This document shows, piece after piece, positions 36,962 through 46,094 of a stretch of DNA of 51,835 bases. The DNA comes from an uncultured Mucispirillum sp. GTDB taxonomy: Bacteria; Chrysiogenota; Deferribacteres; Deferribacterales; Mucispirillaceae. A model generated the notes under the pieces. It made no database searches. It was not told where the DNA came from and saw nothing but the letters and a program-made list of their open reading frames with translations. A program made the translations under genes and the position numbers. The stretch's first letter is position 1; every line of letters begins with the position of its first letter. Location: NCBI GenBank assembly GCA_910586745.1, contig CAJUJZ010000001.1, positions 1 through 51,835 on the forward strand, given 5' to 3'.

Positions 36962-38320
36962 ATGCCATATAAAGTATTAATAGCAGATGATGAGAAAAAT
37001 ATTGTAGATTTACTGCAGGAGATAGCTTTGCAGCTTGGGCTTGAAGTAGTAACTGCATTTGATGGCAGGCAGGCTTTAAATGTATTTGAAGAACATAAAC
37101 CTGATTTTGTGTTGATGGATATTTCAATGCCTGTTATGGGTGGTATGCAGGCTATGGAGCTTATGAAGCAAATAAATGCAGACTGTCCTGTTATTTTAAT
37201 TACAGCATTTGGCACAGTTGATATTGCGATAGAAGCCATACAAAATGGTGCTTTTGAGTATATAGTAAAGCCATCATCACTAAGTGAGATACGAGAAGTA
37301 ATAGACAAAGTTACATCATATCTTACAATTATAAGAGAGCAGGTCCTTCCTCCGCAAAATACAAAAAAACTGGTAGGAGTAAGTGCTTCCATGCAGAATA
37401 TTTTTAAAACTGCTGCAAAAATTGCTAAAACAGATGCAACAGTATTAATAACAGGTGAAAGCGGTAATGGCAAACAGATTATAGCTGAAACCATACATAA
37501 TTTAAGCAGCAGACAAGGTAAGTTTGTTCAAATCAACTGTGGTAGTATTCCAGAAAATTTGATGGAAAGTGAATTATTTGGTTTTAATAAGGGTGCTTTT
37601 TCTGGTGCTGTTACTTCTAAAAAAGGCAGGTTTGAGCTTTCTCACAAAGGAAGTTTATTTTTAGATGAAATAGGTGAGCTGCCTAAAAGTATGCAGAGTA
37701 AACTTTTACATGCTATTCAAGAACGAGTTATCACTCCAATAGGAGCACCTGACAGTATCCCACTTGATTTGAGAATTATAGCTGCAACAAATAGAAACCT
37801 TGATGATATGGTAAATAAAGGATTATTCCGTTTAGACCTTTATCACCGTTTGAAAGTAATACATATACATGTGCCGCCTTTAAGAGAACGAAAAGATGAT
37901 ATAGAGCCGCTTATAAATCATTTTATATCTATGCTTGCAAAAAAATACAATAAACCTGTCCATACTATTGATAAACAGGTTTTACAGTGGTGTAAAAATT
38001 ATTCATGGCCTGGTAATATTAGAGAGCTTAAAAACTTAATAGAAAGAATGATACTGCTGGATAATAGCATTACTTGTGAGAATATTTTTGCACAGCATAT
38101 GCATAATAGTTCACAGGCTGATGGAGTTTATTCGCTTAATACACTTATAGAACAGCTTTTAAAGGAAAAAGACTTTACATCAATTATAAAATATTTTGAG
38201 AAAAGTGTTATAGAATATACACTTTTAAAATATGGCGGCAATAGAAGCCAATGTTCTAAACATCTAGGTATATCAAGAAGAAGTCTGCTTTATAAAATCA
38301 AAGAATATAATATAGAATAA
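36962..38320 (+). CDS. atoC: AtoC-like sigma-54-dependent response regulator
   Basis: This 452-residue NtrC-type activator has a receiver with Asp53 (LMDISMPVMGG), an AAA+ domain with Walker A GESGNGKQ (164-171; usually GESGTGKE), a sigma-54 loop GAFSGA (210-215; Thr replaced by Ser), and a Fis-type HTH (NRSQCSKHLGISRRSLLYKI). The ATG follows the kinase stop with no gap. Directly downstream are an inverted repeat, a -24/-12 promoter and the ato genes, so this is surely their activator, as AtoC is in E. coli. Confidence 0.88.
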   Translation: MPYKVLIADDEKNIVDLLQEIALQLGLEVVTAFDGRQALNVFEEHKPDFVLMDISMPVMGGMQAMELMKQINADCPVILITAFGTVDIAIEAIQNGAFEYIVKPSSLSEIREVIDKVTSYLTIIREQVLPPQNTKKLVGVSASMQNIFKTAAKIAKTDATVLITGESGNGKQIIAETIHNLSSRQGKFVQINCGSIPENLMESELFGFNKGAFSGAVTSKKGRFELSHKGSLFLDEIGELPKSMQSKLLHAIQERVITPIGAPDSIPLDLRIIAATNRNLDDMVNKGLFRLDLYHRLKVIHIHVPPLRERKDDIEPLINHFISMLAKKYNKPVHTIDKQVLQWCKNYSWPGNIRELKNLIERMILLDNSITCENIFAQHMHNSSQADGVYSLNTLIEQLLKEKDFTSIIKYFEKSVIEYTLLKYGGNRSQCSKHLGISRRSLLYKIKEYNIE

Positions 38321-38332
38321 ACTATATCAAAA

Positions 38333-38350
38333 TGTGCATTTATTTGCACA
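38333..38350. promoter_or_regulatory. Probable activator binding site (UAS)
   Basis: A perfect inverted repeat TGTGCA-N6-TGCACA, centred about 95 bp upstream of the expected transcription start. This is the usual enhancer distance for NtrC-family proteins. The hairpin lacks a T run, so a terminator is less likely. Confidence 0.6.
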
Positions 38351-38410
38351 ATCTATTATCTTATTTTATAAAAATATCTTTATTATCAAATATTTATATT
38401 AGTAAATAAG

Positions 38411-38426
38411 TGGCACTGCTCTTGCT
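38411..38426 (+). promoter_or_regulatory. Sigma-54 promoter of the ato operon
   Basis: TGGCAC (38411-38416), five bases, then TTGCT (38422-38426): GG and GC are separated by exactly ten bases, matching the -24/-12 consensus. It lies 42 bp before atoE. AGGAG (38455-38459) serves as ribosome binding site. Confidence 0.88.
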
Positions 38427-38467
38427 CTTTTAATAAGTATATTATTTTAATAACAGGAGAGGCTGAT

Positions 38468-39820
38468 ATGTTTAAAAAATTTACGCATGCTTGTGTTACT
38501 TTAGTTCATAAGTATCTGCCAGACCCATTTTTGTTTGCAGTTATTCTTACATTAGTGGTATTTGGAATTACTATGCCTGTAACAAATCAAGGACCATTAG
38601 AAGTGGTTGCCCACTGGGGTAGGGGTGCATGGGACCTTTTAGGTTTCTCAATGCAGATGGCTCTTGTGCTGGTTTTGGGACAGGCACTTGCAGGAGCACC
38701 TCTTTTTAAAAGACTTCTTTCAACTCTTGCTTCAGTTCCAAAAAGTCCTCAGCAGGCAATTATGCTTGTTACAATTGTTGGTTTGATTGCAAACTGGGTA
38801 AACTGGGGTTTTGGATTAGTAATAAGTGCTATATTTGCAAAAGAGCTGGCAAAAAAAGTAAAAGGTGTTGATTATCCACTTTTGATAGCTGCTGCATACT
38901 CTACTTTTGTAATATGGCATGCTGGTTTAAGCGGTTCTGTGCCTTTAACTGTTGCAGGCGGTGGAGAAGCAGTAACAAAAGCAACAGGTGGAATAATAAC
39001 AGAAGCTATCCCTACAAGTCTTACTTTATTTTCATCTTACAACCTTATTATGCTTGCAATTATATTTGTGTGTCTGCCTGTAATTATGGCTAAAATGATG
39101 CCGTCAAAAGATGAAGTTATAGAAATAGACCCTGCTCTTTTAGAAGATAATGAAGAAGATAAACCGCTTATAAAATCAGAACATACTCCATCTGAAAAAC
39201 TTGAAAACAGTGTTATAGTAACAATCCTTATATCCCTTATAGGAGTTACATGGATTATTTATTACTTCTATAAAGGCGGCGGTTTAGGTTTAAATATTAT
39301 CAATATGATATTTTTATTTGCAGGTATTATACTTCATAAAAGACCTATCAATTATGTTCGTGCAATAAGTCATGCAACAAAAAGTGCTGCAGGTATTATA
39401 TTACAGTTTCCTTTTTATGCAGGTATTATGGGTATGATGGTTGGAACAAGCCCAGAGGGTGTTTCTCTGGCAGGCTCAATTTCTAATGCATTTGTAAATA
39501 TTGCCAATGCAGATACTTTTCCTATATTTACATTTTTATCCGCAGGTATTGTCAATGTCTTTGTGCCATCAGGTGGTGGACAGTGGGCAGTGCAGGCTCC
39601 TATTATGATGCCTGCTGCTAAAGAGCTTGGAGTAGATTACTCTGTTACAGCTATGGCTATCGCATGGGGGGATGCATGGACAAATATGATACAGCCGTTT
39701 TGGGCACTGCCTGCATTAGGAATAGCTGGATTAGGTGCAAGAGACATTATGGGATACTGTATTATAACCCTTATCTTTGTAGGTTTGGTTGTATGCGGTG
39801 GTTTTTTCTTATTAACTTAA
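38468..39820 (+). CDS. atoE: Short-chain fatty acid transporter, AtoE family
   Basis: A 450-residue inner-membrane protein with about ten to twelve helices. The AtoE features are the start FTHACVTLVHKYLPDPFLFAVILT, NWVNWGFGLV, VIWHAGLSGSVPLTVA and the late VNVFVPSGGGQWAVQAPIM. AtoE-type carriers import acetoacetate, butyrate and related short acids. It is the first gene behind the sigma-54 promoter and is followed by thiolase 22 bp later. Confidence 0.93.
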   Translation: MFKKFTHACVTLVHKYLPDPFLFAVILTLVVFGITMPVTNQGPLEVVAHWGRGAWDLLGFSMQMALVLVLGQALAGAPLFKRLLSTLASVPKSPQQAIMLVTIVGLIANWVNWGFGLVISAIFAKELAKKVKGVDYPLLIAAAYSTFVIWHAGLSGSVPLTVAGGGEAVTKATGGIITEAIPTSLTLFSSYNLIMLAIIFVCLPVIMAKMMPSKDEVIEIDPALLEDNEEDKPLIKSEHTPSEKLENSVIVTILISLIGVTWIIYYFYKGGGLGLNIINMIFLFAGIILHKRPINYVRAISHATKSAAGIILQFPFYAGIMGMMVGTSPEGVSLAGSISNAFVNIANADTFPIFTFLSAGIVNVFVPSGGGQWAVQAPIMMPAAKELGVDYSVTAMAIAWGDAWTNMIQPFWALPALGIAGLGARDIMGYCIITLIFVGLVVCGGFFLLT

Positions 39821-39842
39821 AAATATTTTGTGAGGTGATAAA

Positions 39843-41024
39843 ATGAGAGATGTATATTTAGTTGCGGCATGCCGCACTCCAATAGGCAATTTTAATGGTG
39901 GATTAGCACCTTTGAGAGCACATGAATTAGGCTCTATTGCAATAAAAGAAGTATTAAACAGAGCAGGCATTAAACCTGAGCAGGTAGATGAAGTAATATT
40001 TGGTAATGTTTTGCAGGCAGGTGAAAAACAAGGTCCTGCAAGGCAGGCATCTATTAATGCAGGTATTCCTGTTGAAACACCAGCTTATTCTATAAATATC
40101 TTATGTGGTTCAGGTCTGAAATCTGTTATTTTAGCAGCTCAAAGTATAATGCTTGGTGAAAGTGATATTATTGTGGCAGGTGGTATGGAAAGTATGACTA
40201 ATGCCCCTTACAGTCTTGATAAAGCAAGAAGCGGTTACCGAATGGGACACGGCACATTAAATGATACTATGATAAGCGATGGCTTAACAGATGCTTTTAA
40301 TGATTATCATATGGGTATTACTGCTGAAAATTTAGCTGAAAAATATAATCTTTCTATGGACGAACAAAATGAATTTGCTCTTTCAAGCCAGCACAAAGCT
40401 CAAAAAGCTATTGAAGAAGGCAGATTTAATGATGAAATAGTACCAGTAACTATTAAAACAAGAAAAGGTGATGTTGTAATAGATAAAGATGAGTTTCCAA
40501 GAAAAGATGCAACTATTGAAGGGCTTTCAAAACTTAAACCAGCATTTAAAAAAGAAGGCACTGTAACAGCAGGCAATGCATCAGGTATTAATGACGGTGC
40601 TGCTGCAATAGTTTTAGCAAGTGAAGAAGCAGTTAAAAAATATGGTTTGAAACCTGTTGCAAAATATATTTCTTCAGCAACAGCAGGGGTGGAGCCATCT
40701 ATTATGGGGATAGGACCTGTTCCCGCAGTTAAAAAAGCATTAGATAAAGGTGGCTTGAAACTTTCAGATATAGGGCTTATAGAAGCAAATGAAGCTTTTG
40801 CTGCTCAGTCATTAAGTGTAGGAAAAGAGCTTGGATTTAATACTGACATATTAAATGTAAATGGCGGAGCAATAGCTTTAGGACACCCTATTGGTGCAAG
40901 TGGTGCCAGAATATTAACAACTTTGCTTTATGAAATGAAAAGAAGAAATACAGATAAAGGGCTTGCTACTTTATGTGTAGGCGGCGGAATGGGCGTTGCT
41001 CTTATAGTAGAGCTTGTAAAATAA
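39843..41024 (+). CDS. atoB: Acetyl-CoA acetyltransferase (thiolase)
   Basis: This thiolase (393 residues) splits acetoacetyl-CoA with CoA into two acetyl-CoA. The active-site Cys88 lies in NILCGSGLKSV; the second site is NGGAIALGHPIGASGARI, and the final Cys is in LCVGGGMGVA. GTGAGGTG precedes the ATG. Its position between the transporter and CoA-transferase genes fixes its role in acetoacetate use; thiolases are reversible. Confidence 0.96.
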   Translation: MRDVYLVAACRTPIGNFNGGLAPLRAHELGSIAIKEVLNRAGIKPEQVDEVIFGNVLQAGEKQGPARQASINAGIPVETPAYSINILCGSGLKSVILAAQSIMLGESDIIVAGGMESMTNAPYSLDKARSGYRMGHGTLNDTMISDGLTDAFNDYHMGITAENLAEKYNLSMDEQNEFALSSQHKAQKAIEEGRFNDEIVPVTIKTRKGDVVIDKDEFPRKDATIEGLSKLKPAFKKEGTVTAGNASGINDGAAAIVLASEEAVKKYGLKPVAKYISSATAGVEPSIMGIGPVPAVKKALDKGGLKLSDIGLIEANEAFAAQSLSVGKELGFNTDILNVNGGAIALGHPIGASGARILTTLLYEMKRRNTDKGLATLCVGGGMGVALIVELVK

Positions 41025-41039
41025 ATACGGAGTATTTTT

Positions 41040-41690
41040 ATGAAAAATAAAATGATTTCAATAGAAGAAGCTGCAAATATGCTTAAAAGCGGTATGACAG
41101 TAATGGCTGGCGGTTTTCTTGGCGTTGGTGGTCCTAATAAGATTATGGATGTTATTGCAGAAAAAGATATAAAAGATTTAACTCTTATTGCAAATGATAC
41201 TGCTTTTATAGATACAGGTATAGGCAAACTTGTTGCAAAAAAAATGCTTAAAAAAGTTATAGCATCTCATATAGGAACAAATAAAGAAACAGGAAACCAA
41301 ATGAATTCAGGCGAGCTTGAAGTGGAGCTTTCCCCACAAGGAACTTTGGCAGAGCGTGTAAGAGCAGGTGGATATGGACTTGGCGGCATTTTAACGCCAA
41401 CAGGGATAGATACCGTAGTTGAAGATGGCAAACAGATTATTGAATCAGATGGTAAAAAATATATTCTTGAAAAGCCTTTAAAAGCAGAAATAGCATATTT
41501 GAAAGGTGCAAAAGCGGATAAAGACGGAAATATATTCTGTGCTAAATCAACTAAAAATTTCAATGCACTTATGGCATTTGCTGCTGATATTGTAGTTGTG
41601 GAAGTAGAAGAAATCATGGAAAGTGGCAATTTAGACCCAGAAATAATAACCATACCTTGTGTATTGGTAGATTATTTAGTTAAAGCATAG
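41040..41690 (+). CDS. atoD: Acetoacetyl-CoA transferase, subunit A
   Basis: The alpha subunit of a type I (3-oxoacid) CoA-transferase, 216 residues. The CoA-binding loop GGFLGVGGPN (about 22-31) and the GGILTPTGIDT strand are typical. With the beta subunit downstream it moves CoA from acetyl-CoA or another donor to acetoacetate or a similar acid. It is 15 bp from atoB and 10 bp from atoA, within one operon. Confidence 0.93.
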   Translation: MKNKMISIEEAANMLKSGMTVMAGGFLGVGGPNKIMDVIAEKDIKDLTLIANDTAFIDTGIGKLVAKKMLKKVIASHIGTNKETGNQMNSGELEVELSPQGTLAERVRAGGYGLGGILTPTGIDTVVEDGKQIIESDGKKYILEKPLKAEIAYLKGAKADKDGNIFCAKSTKNFNALMAFAADIVVVEVEEIMESGNLDPEIITIPCVLVDYLVKA

Positions 41691-41700
41691 GAAGTGTATT

Positions 41701-42351
41701 ATGGACGCAAAAACAATTATAGCAAAAAGAGTAGCAAAAGAAATAAAAGATGGTGATTTTATAAATTTAGGAATAGGTATTCCTACTATGGTAGTAAATC
41801 ATATTCCATCTGATATGAAAGTTATTCTTCATTCAGAAAACGGGTTTATAGGGTTAGGACCAACTCCAGAGCCAGACAAAGCAGACAAAGACATAAGCAA
41901 TGCAGGTGGTCAGCCTGCATCCATTGTTCCGGGTGGTATGTTTTTTGACAGTGCATTTTCATTTGGTCTTGTAAGAGGTGGTCATCTTGATGCAACAGTA
42001 TTAGGTGCATTACAGGTTGACAGTGAAGGTAATCTTGCAAACTGGAATATTCCGGGAAAAATGGTTCCTGGTATGGGTGGTGCTATGGATTTGGTTGTAG
42101 GTGCTAAAAAAGTTATTTTAGCAATGGAACATACTGCAAAAGGAAATCCTAAAATACTTCCTAAATGCACTCTTCCATTAACAGCTTCTGAATGTGTTGA
42201 TATGATAGTTACAGAAATGGCTGTTTTTAAAATAGAAAATAAAAAAATGATGCTTATTGAGCATGCGGAAAATGTAACACTGGAAGATATAAAAGCTGTT
42301 ACTACAGCAGAATATTCTGTATCTCCTGATTTAAAAGTAATGGAGCTTTAA
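41701..42351 (+). CDS. atoA: Acetoacetyl-CoA transferase, subunit B
   Basis: The beta subunit of the type I CoA-transferase, 216 residues. The catalytic glutamate is Glu46 in LHSENGFIGLGP, which forms the glutamyl-CoA thioester; INLGIGIP and GGHLDATVLGALQVD are further family marks. AtoD and AtoA are separate here and not fused. The end, ISPDLKVMEL-like, is usual for the family. Confidence 0.94.
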   Translation: MDAKTIIAKRVAKEIKDGDFINLGIGIPTMVVNHIPSDMKVILHSENGFIGLGPTPEPDKADKDISNAGGQPASIVPGGMFFDSAFSFGLVRGGHLDATVLGALQVDSEGNLANWNIPGKMVPGMGGAMDLVVGAKKVILAMEHTAKGNPKILPKCTLPLTASECVDMIVTEMAVFKIENKKMMLIEHAENVTLEDIKAVTTAEYSVSPDLKVMEL

Positions 42352-42357
42352 TTTTTT

Positions 42358-43365
42358 ATGGATATACTGCAGGAATTTAAAAATAAAGCAAAAAACAGAT
42401 ATAGGCATATAGTTCTGCCAGAAGGTTATGATGATAGAACAATTCAAGCAGCAGTAAAAATATGTGAGGAGGGCATTGCCCGCCTCACTGTTTTAGGTAA
42501 TGAAGATGAAATTAAAAAAGGGCTTCTAAACTATGGTCTGAAAAAGGAATATATAGACAGCAAAAAATTGACTGTTATAAATCCTTTAAACTCCCCTTAC
42601 CTGCAAGAGTGGACAGATATATACTATCAATCTCGCAAGTCAAAAGGGCTTACTATGGAAGAAGCTGAATCATCTATGAAAAATAATTTGTTTTTTGGCT
42701 CAATGCTTGTAAAACAAAAAATATGTGATGGACTTGTGGCAGGAGCAGCAAACACTACAAGCGATGTTCTTCGTTCGGCACTGCGGATAATAGGTGTAAA
42801 AAAAGGGCTTAATACTGTTTCTTCTTATTTCATTATAGTTACAAAAAATGAAAAGTTTGGAATAAACGGCATTCTTTTATTTGCAGATAGTGCAGTAAAC
42901 CCAAACCCAGATGCACCTATGCTTGCAGATATTGCAGAAAGCACCGCTGAAAGCTGTAAAAAGATGATGGGAGTAGATGCAGTAGTTGCTATGCTTTCAT
43001 TTTCCACAAAAGGCAGTGCGAAAACAGCAGAAACGGAAAAAGTGGCACAAGCTGCTCAAATATTAAAGGAAAGATGTCCTAATATAGCAGTAGATGGAGA
43101 AATGCAGCTTGATGCGGCACTTATAGATGAAGTAGGCAGGCGGAAAGCACCAGAAAGTGAAGTTGCAGGCAAAGCAAATGTTTTAATATTTCCTAATCTT
43201 GATGCAGGAAATATTGGATATAAATTAGTGGAAAGAATAGCTGAAGCAACAGCTATAGGTCCCATAATACAAGGGCTTAACAGTCCTGTAAATGATTTAT
43301 CCCGTGGCTGTTCAGTTTATGATATAGTAAATGTAACAGCTATAACGGCAGTGCAGGTGGAATGA
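42358..43365 (+). CDS. pta: Phosphate acetyltransferase
   Basis: Pta converts acetyl-CoA and phosphate to acetyl phosphate. The 335-residue short form has IVLPEGYDDRTIQAA at the start, TKGSAKTAETEKV in the middle, and NLDAGNIGYKLVERIAEA with GPIIQGLNSPVNDLSRG near the end. These fit Pta better than phosphate butyryltransferase. It lies 6 bp after atoA and overlaps ackA by 4 bp, so thioester energy from acetoacetate is passed straight on to ATP synthesis. Confidence 0.9.
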   Translation: MDILQEFKNKAKNRYRHIVLPEGYDDRTIQAAVKICEEGIARLTVLGNEDEIKKGLLNYGLKKEYIDSKKLTVINPLNSPYLQEWTDIYYQSRKSKGLTMEEAESSMKNNLFFGSMLVKQKICDGLVAGAANTTSDVLRSALRIIGVKKGLNTVSSYFIIVTKNEKFGINGILLFADSAVNPNPDAPMLADIAESTAESCKKMMGVDAVVAMLSFSTKGSAKTAETEKVAQAAQILKERCPNIAVDGEMQLDAALIDEVGRRKAPESEVAGKANVLIFPNLDAGNIGYKLVERIAEATAIGPIIQGLNSPVNDLSRGCSVYDIVNVTAITAVQVE

Positions 43366-44597
43366 TGTTAATATTAACTTTAAATTGTGGCAGCTCATCT
43401 CTCAAATGTCAATTATATGATGAAGCATCTGATAAAATAATTGCAAAAGCTGCAGCAGATAGAATAGGGCTTAGTGGTGCTGTTATCAGTGTAAAAAGTG
43501 ATAACGGCGAAATAAATGTAAAAGATAAAGTTATTACAGACCATGAAGAAGCTATTGAAAGCATATTAAAGTGTTTTAAAGATTCTGCTGTTCTAAAAGA
43601 TATAAATGAAATAGAAGCAGCTGGGCACAGAATTGTTCATGGCGGAGATTTATTCCAAAAAAGCACACTAATTAATGAAAGTGTTATACAGCAGATAGAA
43701 TCAATCTCGCATCTTGCACCTTTGCATAATCCAGCAAATATTCTGGGTATAAGAGTATTGCAAAAAATACTTCCAAATATATCTCATGTCGCAGTATTTG
43801 ATACAGCATTTCACTCAAGTATTCCAGAAAAGGCATATAGATATGCAGTTTGTGATGAATGGTATAGTAAATACAAAGTAAGGCGTTACGGATTTCACGG
43901 TTCAAGCCATCTGTATGTATCAAAAAGAACTGCTAAAATGCTTGGCAAACCTGCCAGTGAGTGCAATATGATTATTCTACATGTTGGAAATGGTGCAAGT
44001 ATAACAGCTGTGGAAAACGGGCTTTCAGTAGATACATCTATGGGGATGACACCTCTTGAAGGGCTTACTATGGGCACACGATGTGGCGATATTGATGCCT
44101 CAGTTCCAGCTTTTATTGCTAAAATGACTGGAAAATGTATTGAAGATGTAAATGAAATTCTTTATAAACAGTCTGGACTTCTTGGAATAACAGGTAAATA
44201 TTCTGACAGAAGAGATATAGAAGCAAATATGGAAACAGATATGCTGTGTAAGTTAGCTGTTGATATGGAATGTTACAGATTAAAAAAATACATAGGTTCT
44301 TATATGGCTGTTTTAAACAAAGTAGATGCTTTATCATTTACTGGTGGAGTTGGTGAAAATTCATCTTTAATTAGGGAAAAAACTCTTGAAAATCTTGAAT
44401 ATCTGGGTATTGAGATTGACAAAGAAAAAAATAGAAATTTAAAGCGGGGAGTAGAAACAGAAATATCTGCAAGCTCGTCAAAAATAAAAGTATTTGTTAT
44501 CCCAACAGATGAAGAGATTGTTCTTACAGAAGATGTAATTGCAGTGTTAGATGGTAAATATAAAGACCACTCATCTTATATCTATTCATTTTTATAA
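43362..44597 (+). CDS. ackA: Acetate kinase
   Basis: AckA makes acetate and ATP from acetyl phosphate. The 411-residue protein shows LNCGSSSLK, AAGHRIVHGG, FDTAFH, YGFHGSSHLYVS, HVGNGASI, DTSMGMTPLEGLTMGTR and TGGVGENS, the full acetate-kinase set. The start (ATGATG) overlaps the pta stop; the second ATG is an equal candidate. It ends the sigma-54 operon. Confidence 0.95.
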   Translation: MMLILTLNCGSSSLKCQLYDEASDKIIAKAAADRIGLSGAVISVKSDNGEINVKDKVITDHEEAIESILKCFKDSAVLKDINEIEAAGHRIVHGGDLFQKSTLINESVIQQIESISHLAPLHNPANILGIRVLQKILPNISHVAVFDTAFHSSIPEKAYRYAVCDEWYSKYKVRRYGFHGSSHLYVSKRTAKMLGKPASECNMIILHVGNGASITAVENGLSVDTSMGMTPLEGLTMGTRCGDIDASVPAFIAKMTGKCIEDVNEILYKQSGLLGITGKYSDRRDIEANMETDMLCKLAVDMECYRLKKYIGSYMAVLNKVDALSFTGGVGENSSLIREKTLENLEYLGIEIDKEKNRNLKRGVETEISASSSKIKVFVIPTDEEIVLTEDVIAVLDGKYKDHSSYIYSFL

Positions 44598-44606
44598 TTA
44601 TATATA

Positions 44607-44636
44607 TTTCAACCCATAATGTTATATGGGTTGAAA
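44607..44636 (+). terminator. Terminator after ackA
   Basis: A perfect 12-bp stem (44607-44618 with 44625-44636) and a 6-nt loop, 10 bp after the ackA stop. The following sequence is not a strong T run, so termination may be partial. Confidence 0.65.
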
Positions 44637-44846
44637 TACTGCATATTACATAAATGTATAATCATTATAAGCAAAGCGAATAATCTATTCATCTGAAATT
44701 TTAAAATAATCTGTCCCCCTCGCATATTTTTTTGGAAAGAATATTTATAACTATATAATAATAAAAATAAAATGCATGCAAAGTTTAAAAATAGAGCTTA
44801 AAAATTAGTATATATTAATATGTCTTAATATCTGATTTTATAAGAA

Positions 44847-45114
44847 TGCTCCCATGTTATTTTATTCTCTTTGCAACTTAATTTCTTATGAGCTGTTTTT
44901 ATGGAATGATTTGCTGACTGCTTGTCTGAACGAAGTGAGTTGAGCAGCAAAGGAATTGGAGCATAAGGAATAAAATAACGAAAACTTTAATTCTTGAGAT
45001 GTGCGGCGGCAGGATAGTTTAAGATATTTTACATATACATATTAATTAATAAAATAATTATTACATATTTTATTAATAACAGTTTTTTTAACCATAGCTC
45101 AAAAAAATGGTGTA
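44847..45114 (+). repeat. Long intergenic repeat, copy B
   Basis: The 570-bp gap 44598-45167 has no gene. Most of it is the inverted partner of copy A (16689-17174): 44847-44905 and 44955-45114 match its two ends. The short middle (44906-44954) has its own hairpin, with TTTGCTG pairing with CAGCAAA around a GAACGAAGTGAG loop, where copy A has about 270 other bases. Before it, 44640-44846 is AT-rich with nothing I can name. Confidence 0.85.
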
Positions 45115-45132
45115 AAACAGTAAAATATTCAC

Positions 45133-45162
45133 TTGACATTTCCTATAAAATAAAAATATATA
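45133..45162 (+). promoter_or_regulatory. Promoter of the lipoprotein hydrolase gene, possibly leaderless
   Basis: TTGACA (45133-45138) and TATATA (45157-45162) are 18 bp apart. Transcription would start at or next to the ATG at 45168. No Shine-Dalgarno is present, so the mRNA may be leaderless. Confidence 0.5.
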
Positions 45163-45167
45163 ACAAT

Positions 45168-46004
45168 ATGAATAAAGTAAAAATCATATTAATTATTACA
45201 GTTTTATTATTATTTGCAGGCTGTGAAAAATATTTTTTCTTTCCAAAACAGCAGCTTTTTTATATGCCTGAAACATGTGCAAACAGCCCTGAAAATATTC
45301 TTGTGGAAACAAAGGAAGGCAAGCTTCTCCACAGCTGGTATTTTAAAACAAAAATAAAAAATCCTAAAGGCACAGTATTTTTTCTCCATGGCAATTCAAA
45401 TAATATAAGCACAGAAAGTGTTGCAATGATGTGGCTTGTAGATAAAGGATATAATGTATTAACCTTTGATTACAGAGGATATGGCATATCTCAAGGCAAG
45501 CCTGATATAAAAGGTGTTCTGCAAGACGGTTTAGAATATACAGAAGCAGTATTTAAAGATAACAAAGTAGATAAAAGAAATATGGTGCTTTATGGTCAGA
45601 GTTTAGGCGGGGCAGTAGCTGCTCATATTGCAAGGTATTCCCCTTATGCAGATAAATTTAAAGTTCTTGTTTTAGAATCATCGTTTACATCATGGAGAAG
45701 TATTGCAAAAGAAGTGGCAGCAAGTAATTTTTTTACATATATATGGCAGTATGCTGTTACATGGAGTATACCAAAAGAGTATTCTTCACTTGATAACTTA
45801 AAAAACAGTAAAATCAAAAATACTATTATTATACATTCAGAAGCAGATAAACTTGTAAAGTTTGATAATGGAGAGGCACTATATAAAACAGCAAAAGAGC
45901 CAAAAATGATTCTGAAAGATGATTTTTCTAATCATGCACAAATTATCAGCAACCCACGGATAAGAAAAGATTTTTTAAATGCTCTTGATTTATATTTAAA
46001 GTAA
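45168..46004 (+). CDS. Alpha/beta-hydrolase lipoprotein
   Basis: A 278-residue protein with a lipoprotein signal (lipobox FAGC, Cys19) and an alpha/beta-hydrolase fold: FFLHGNSNN oxyanion strand, FDYRGYGIS, nucleophile elbow GQSLGGA, an acidic residue in HSEADKLV, and the His in DDFSNHAQI. It resembles the BEM46/YqkD-type hydrolases. It would act at the periplasmic membrane face as an esterase or peptidase of unknown substrate. It has its own promoter and no visible ribosome binding site. Confidence 0.82.
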   Translation: MNKVKIILIITVLLLFAGCEKYFFFPKQQLFYMPETCANSPENILVETKEGKLLHSWYFKTKIKNPKGTVFFLHGNSNNISTESVAMMWLVDKGYNVLTFDYRGYGISQGKPDIKGVLQDGLEYTEAVFKDNKVDKRNMVLYGQSLGGAVAAHIARYSPYADKFKVLVLESSFTSWRSIAKEVAASNFFTYIWQYAVTWSIPKEYSSLDNLKNSKIKNTIIIHSEADKLVKFDNGEALYKTAKEPKMILKDDFSNHAQIISNPRIRKDFLNALDLYLK

Positions 46005-46094
46005 AAAATGCTTAAAAACAGTATGATAAATAGGTTGACAAAATATATTTTCAATGATAGAAGTAAAAAAAGAATTTTTTTAGGAGGAATATAC

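Noticed and set aside
36958..37494. A 178-residue minus-strand frame
   Set aside because: It is the reverse of the well-defined receiver and AAA+ parts of the AtoC-like gene.
42358..44597. Phosphate butyryltransferase and butyrate kinase
   Set aside because: Location in a short-chain acid operon suggested ptb-buk, but the motifs (TKGSAKTAETEKV, YGFHGSSH, DTSMGMTPLEG) are those of Pta and AckA.
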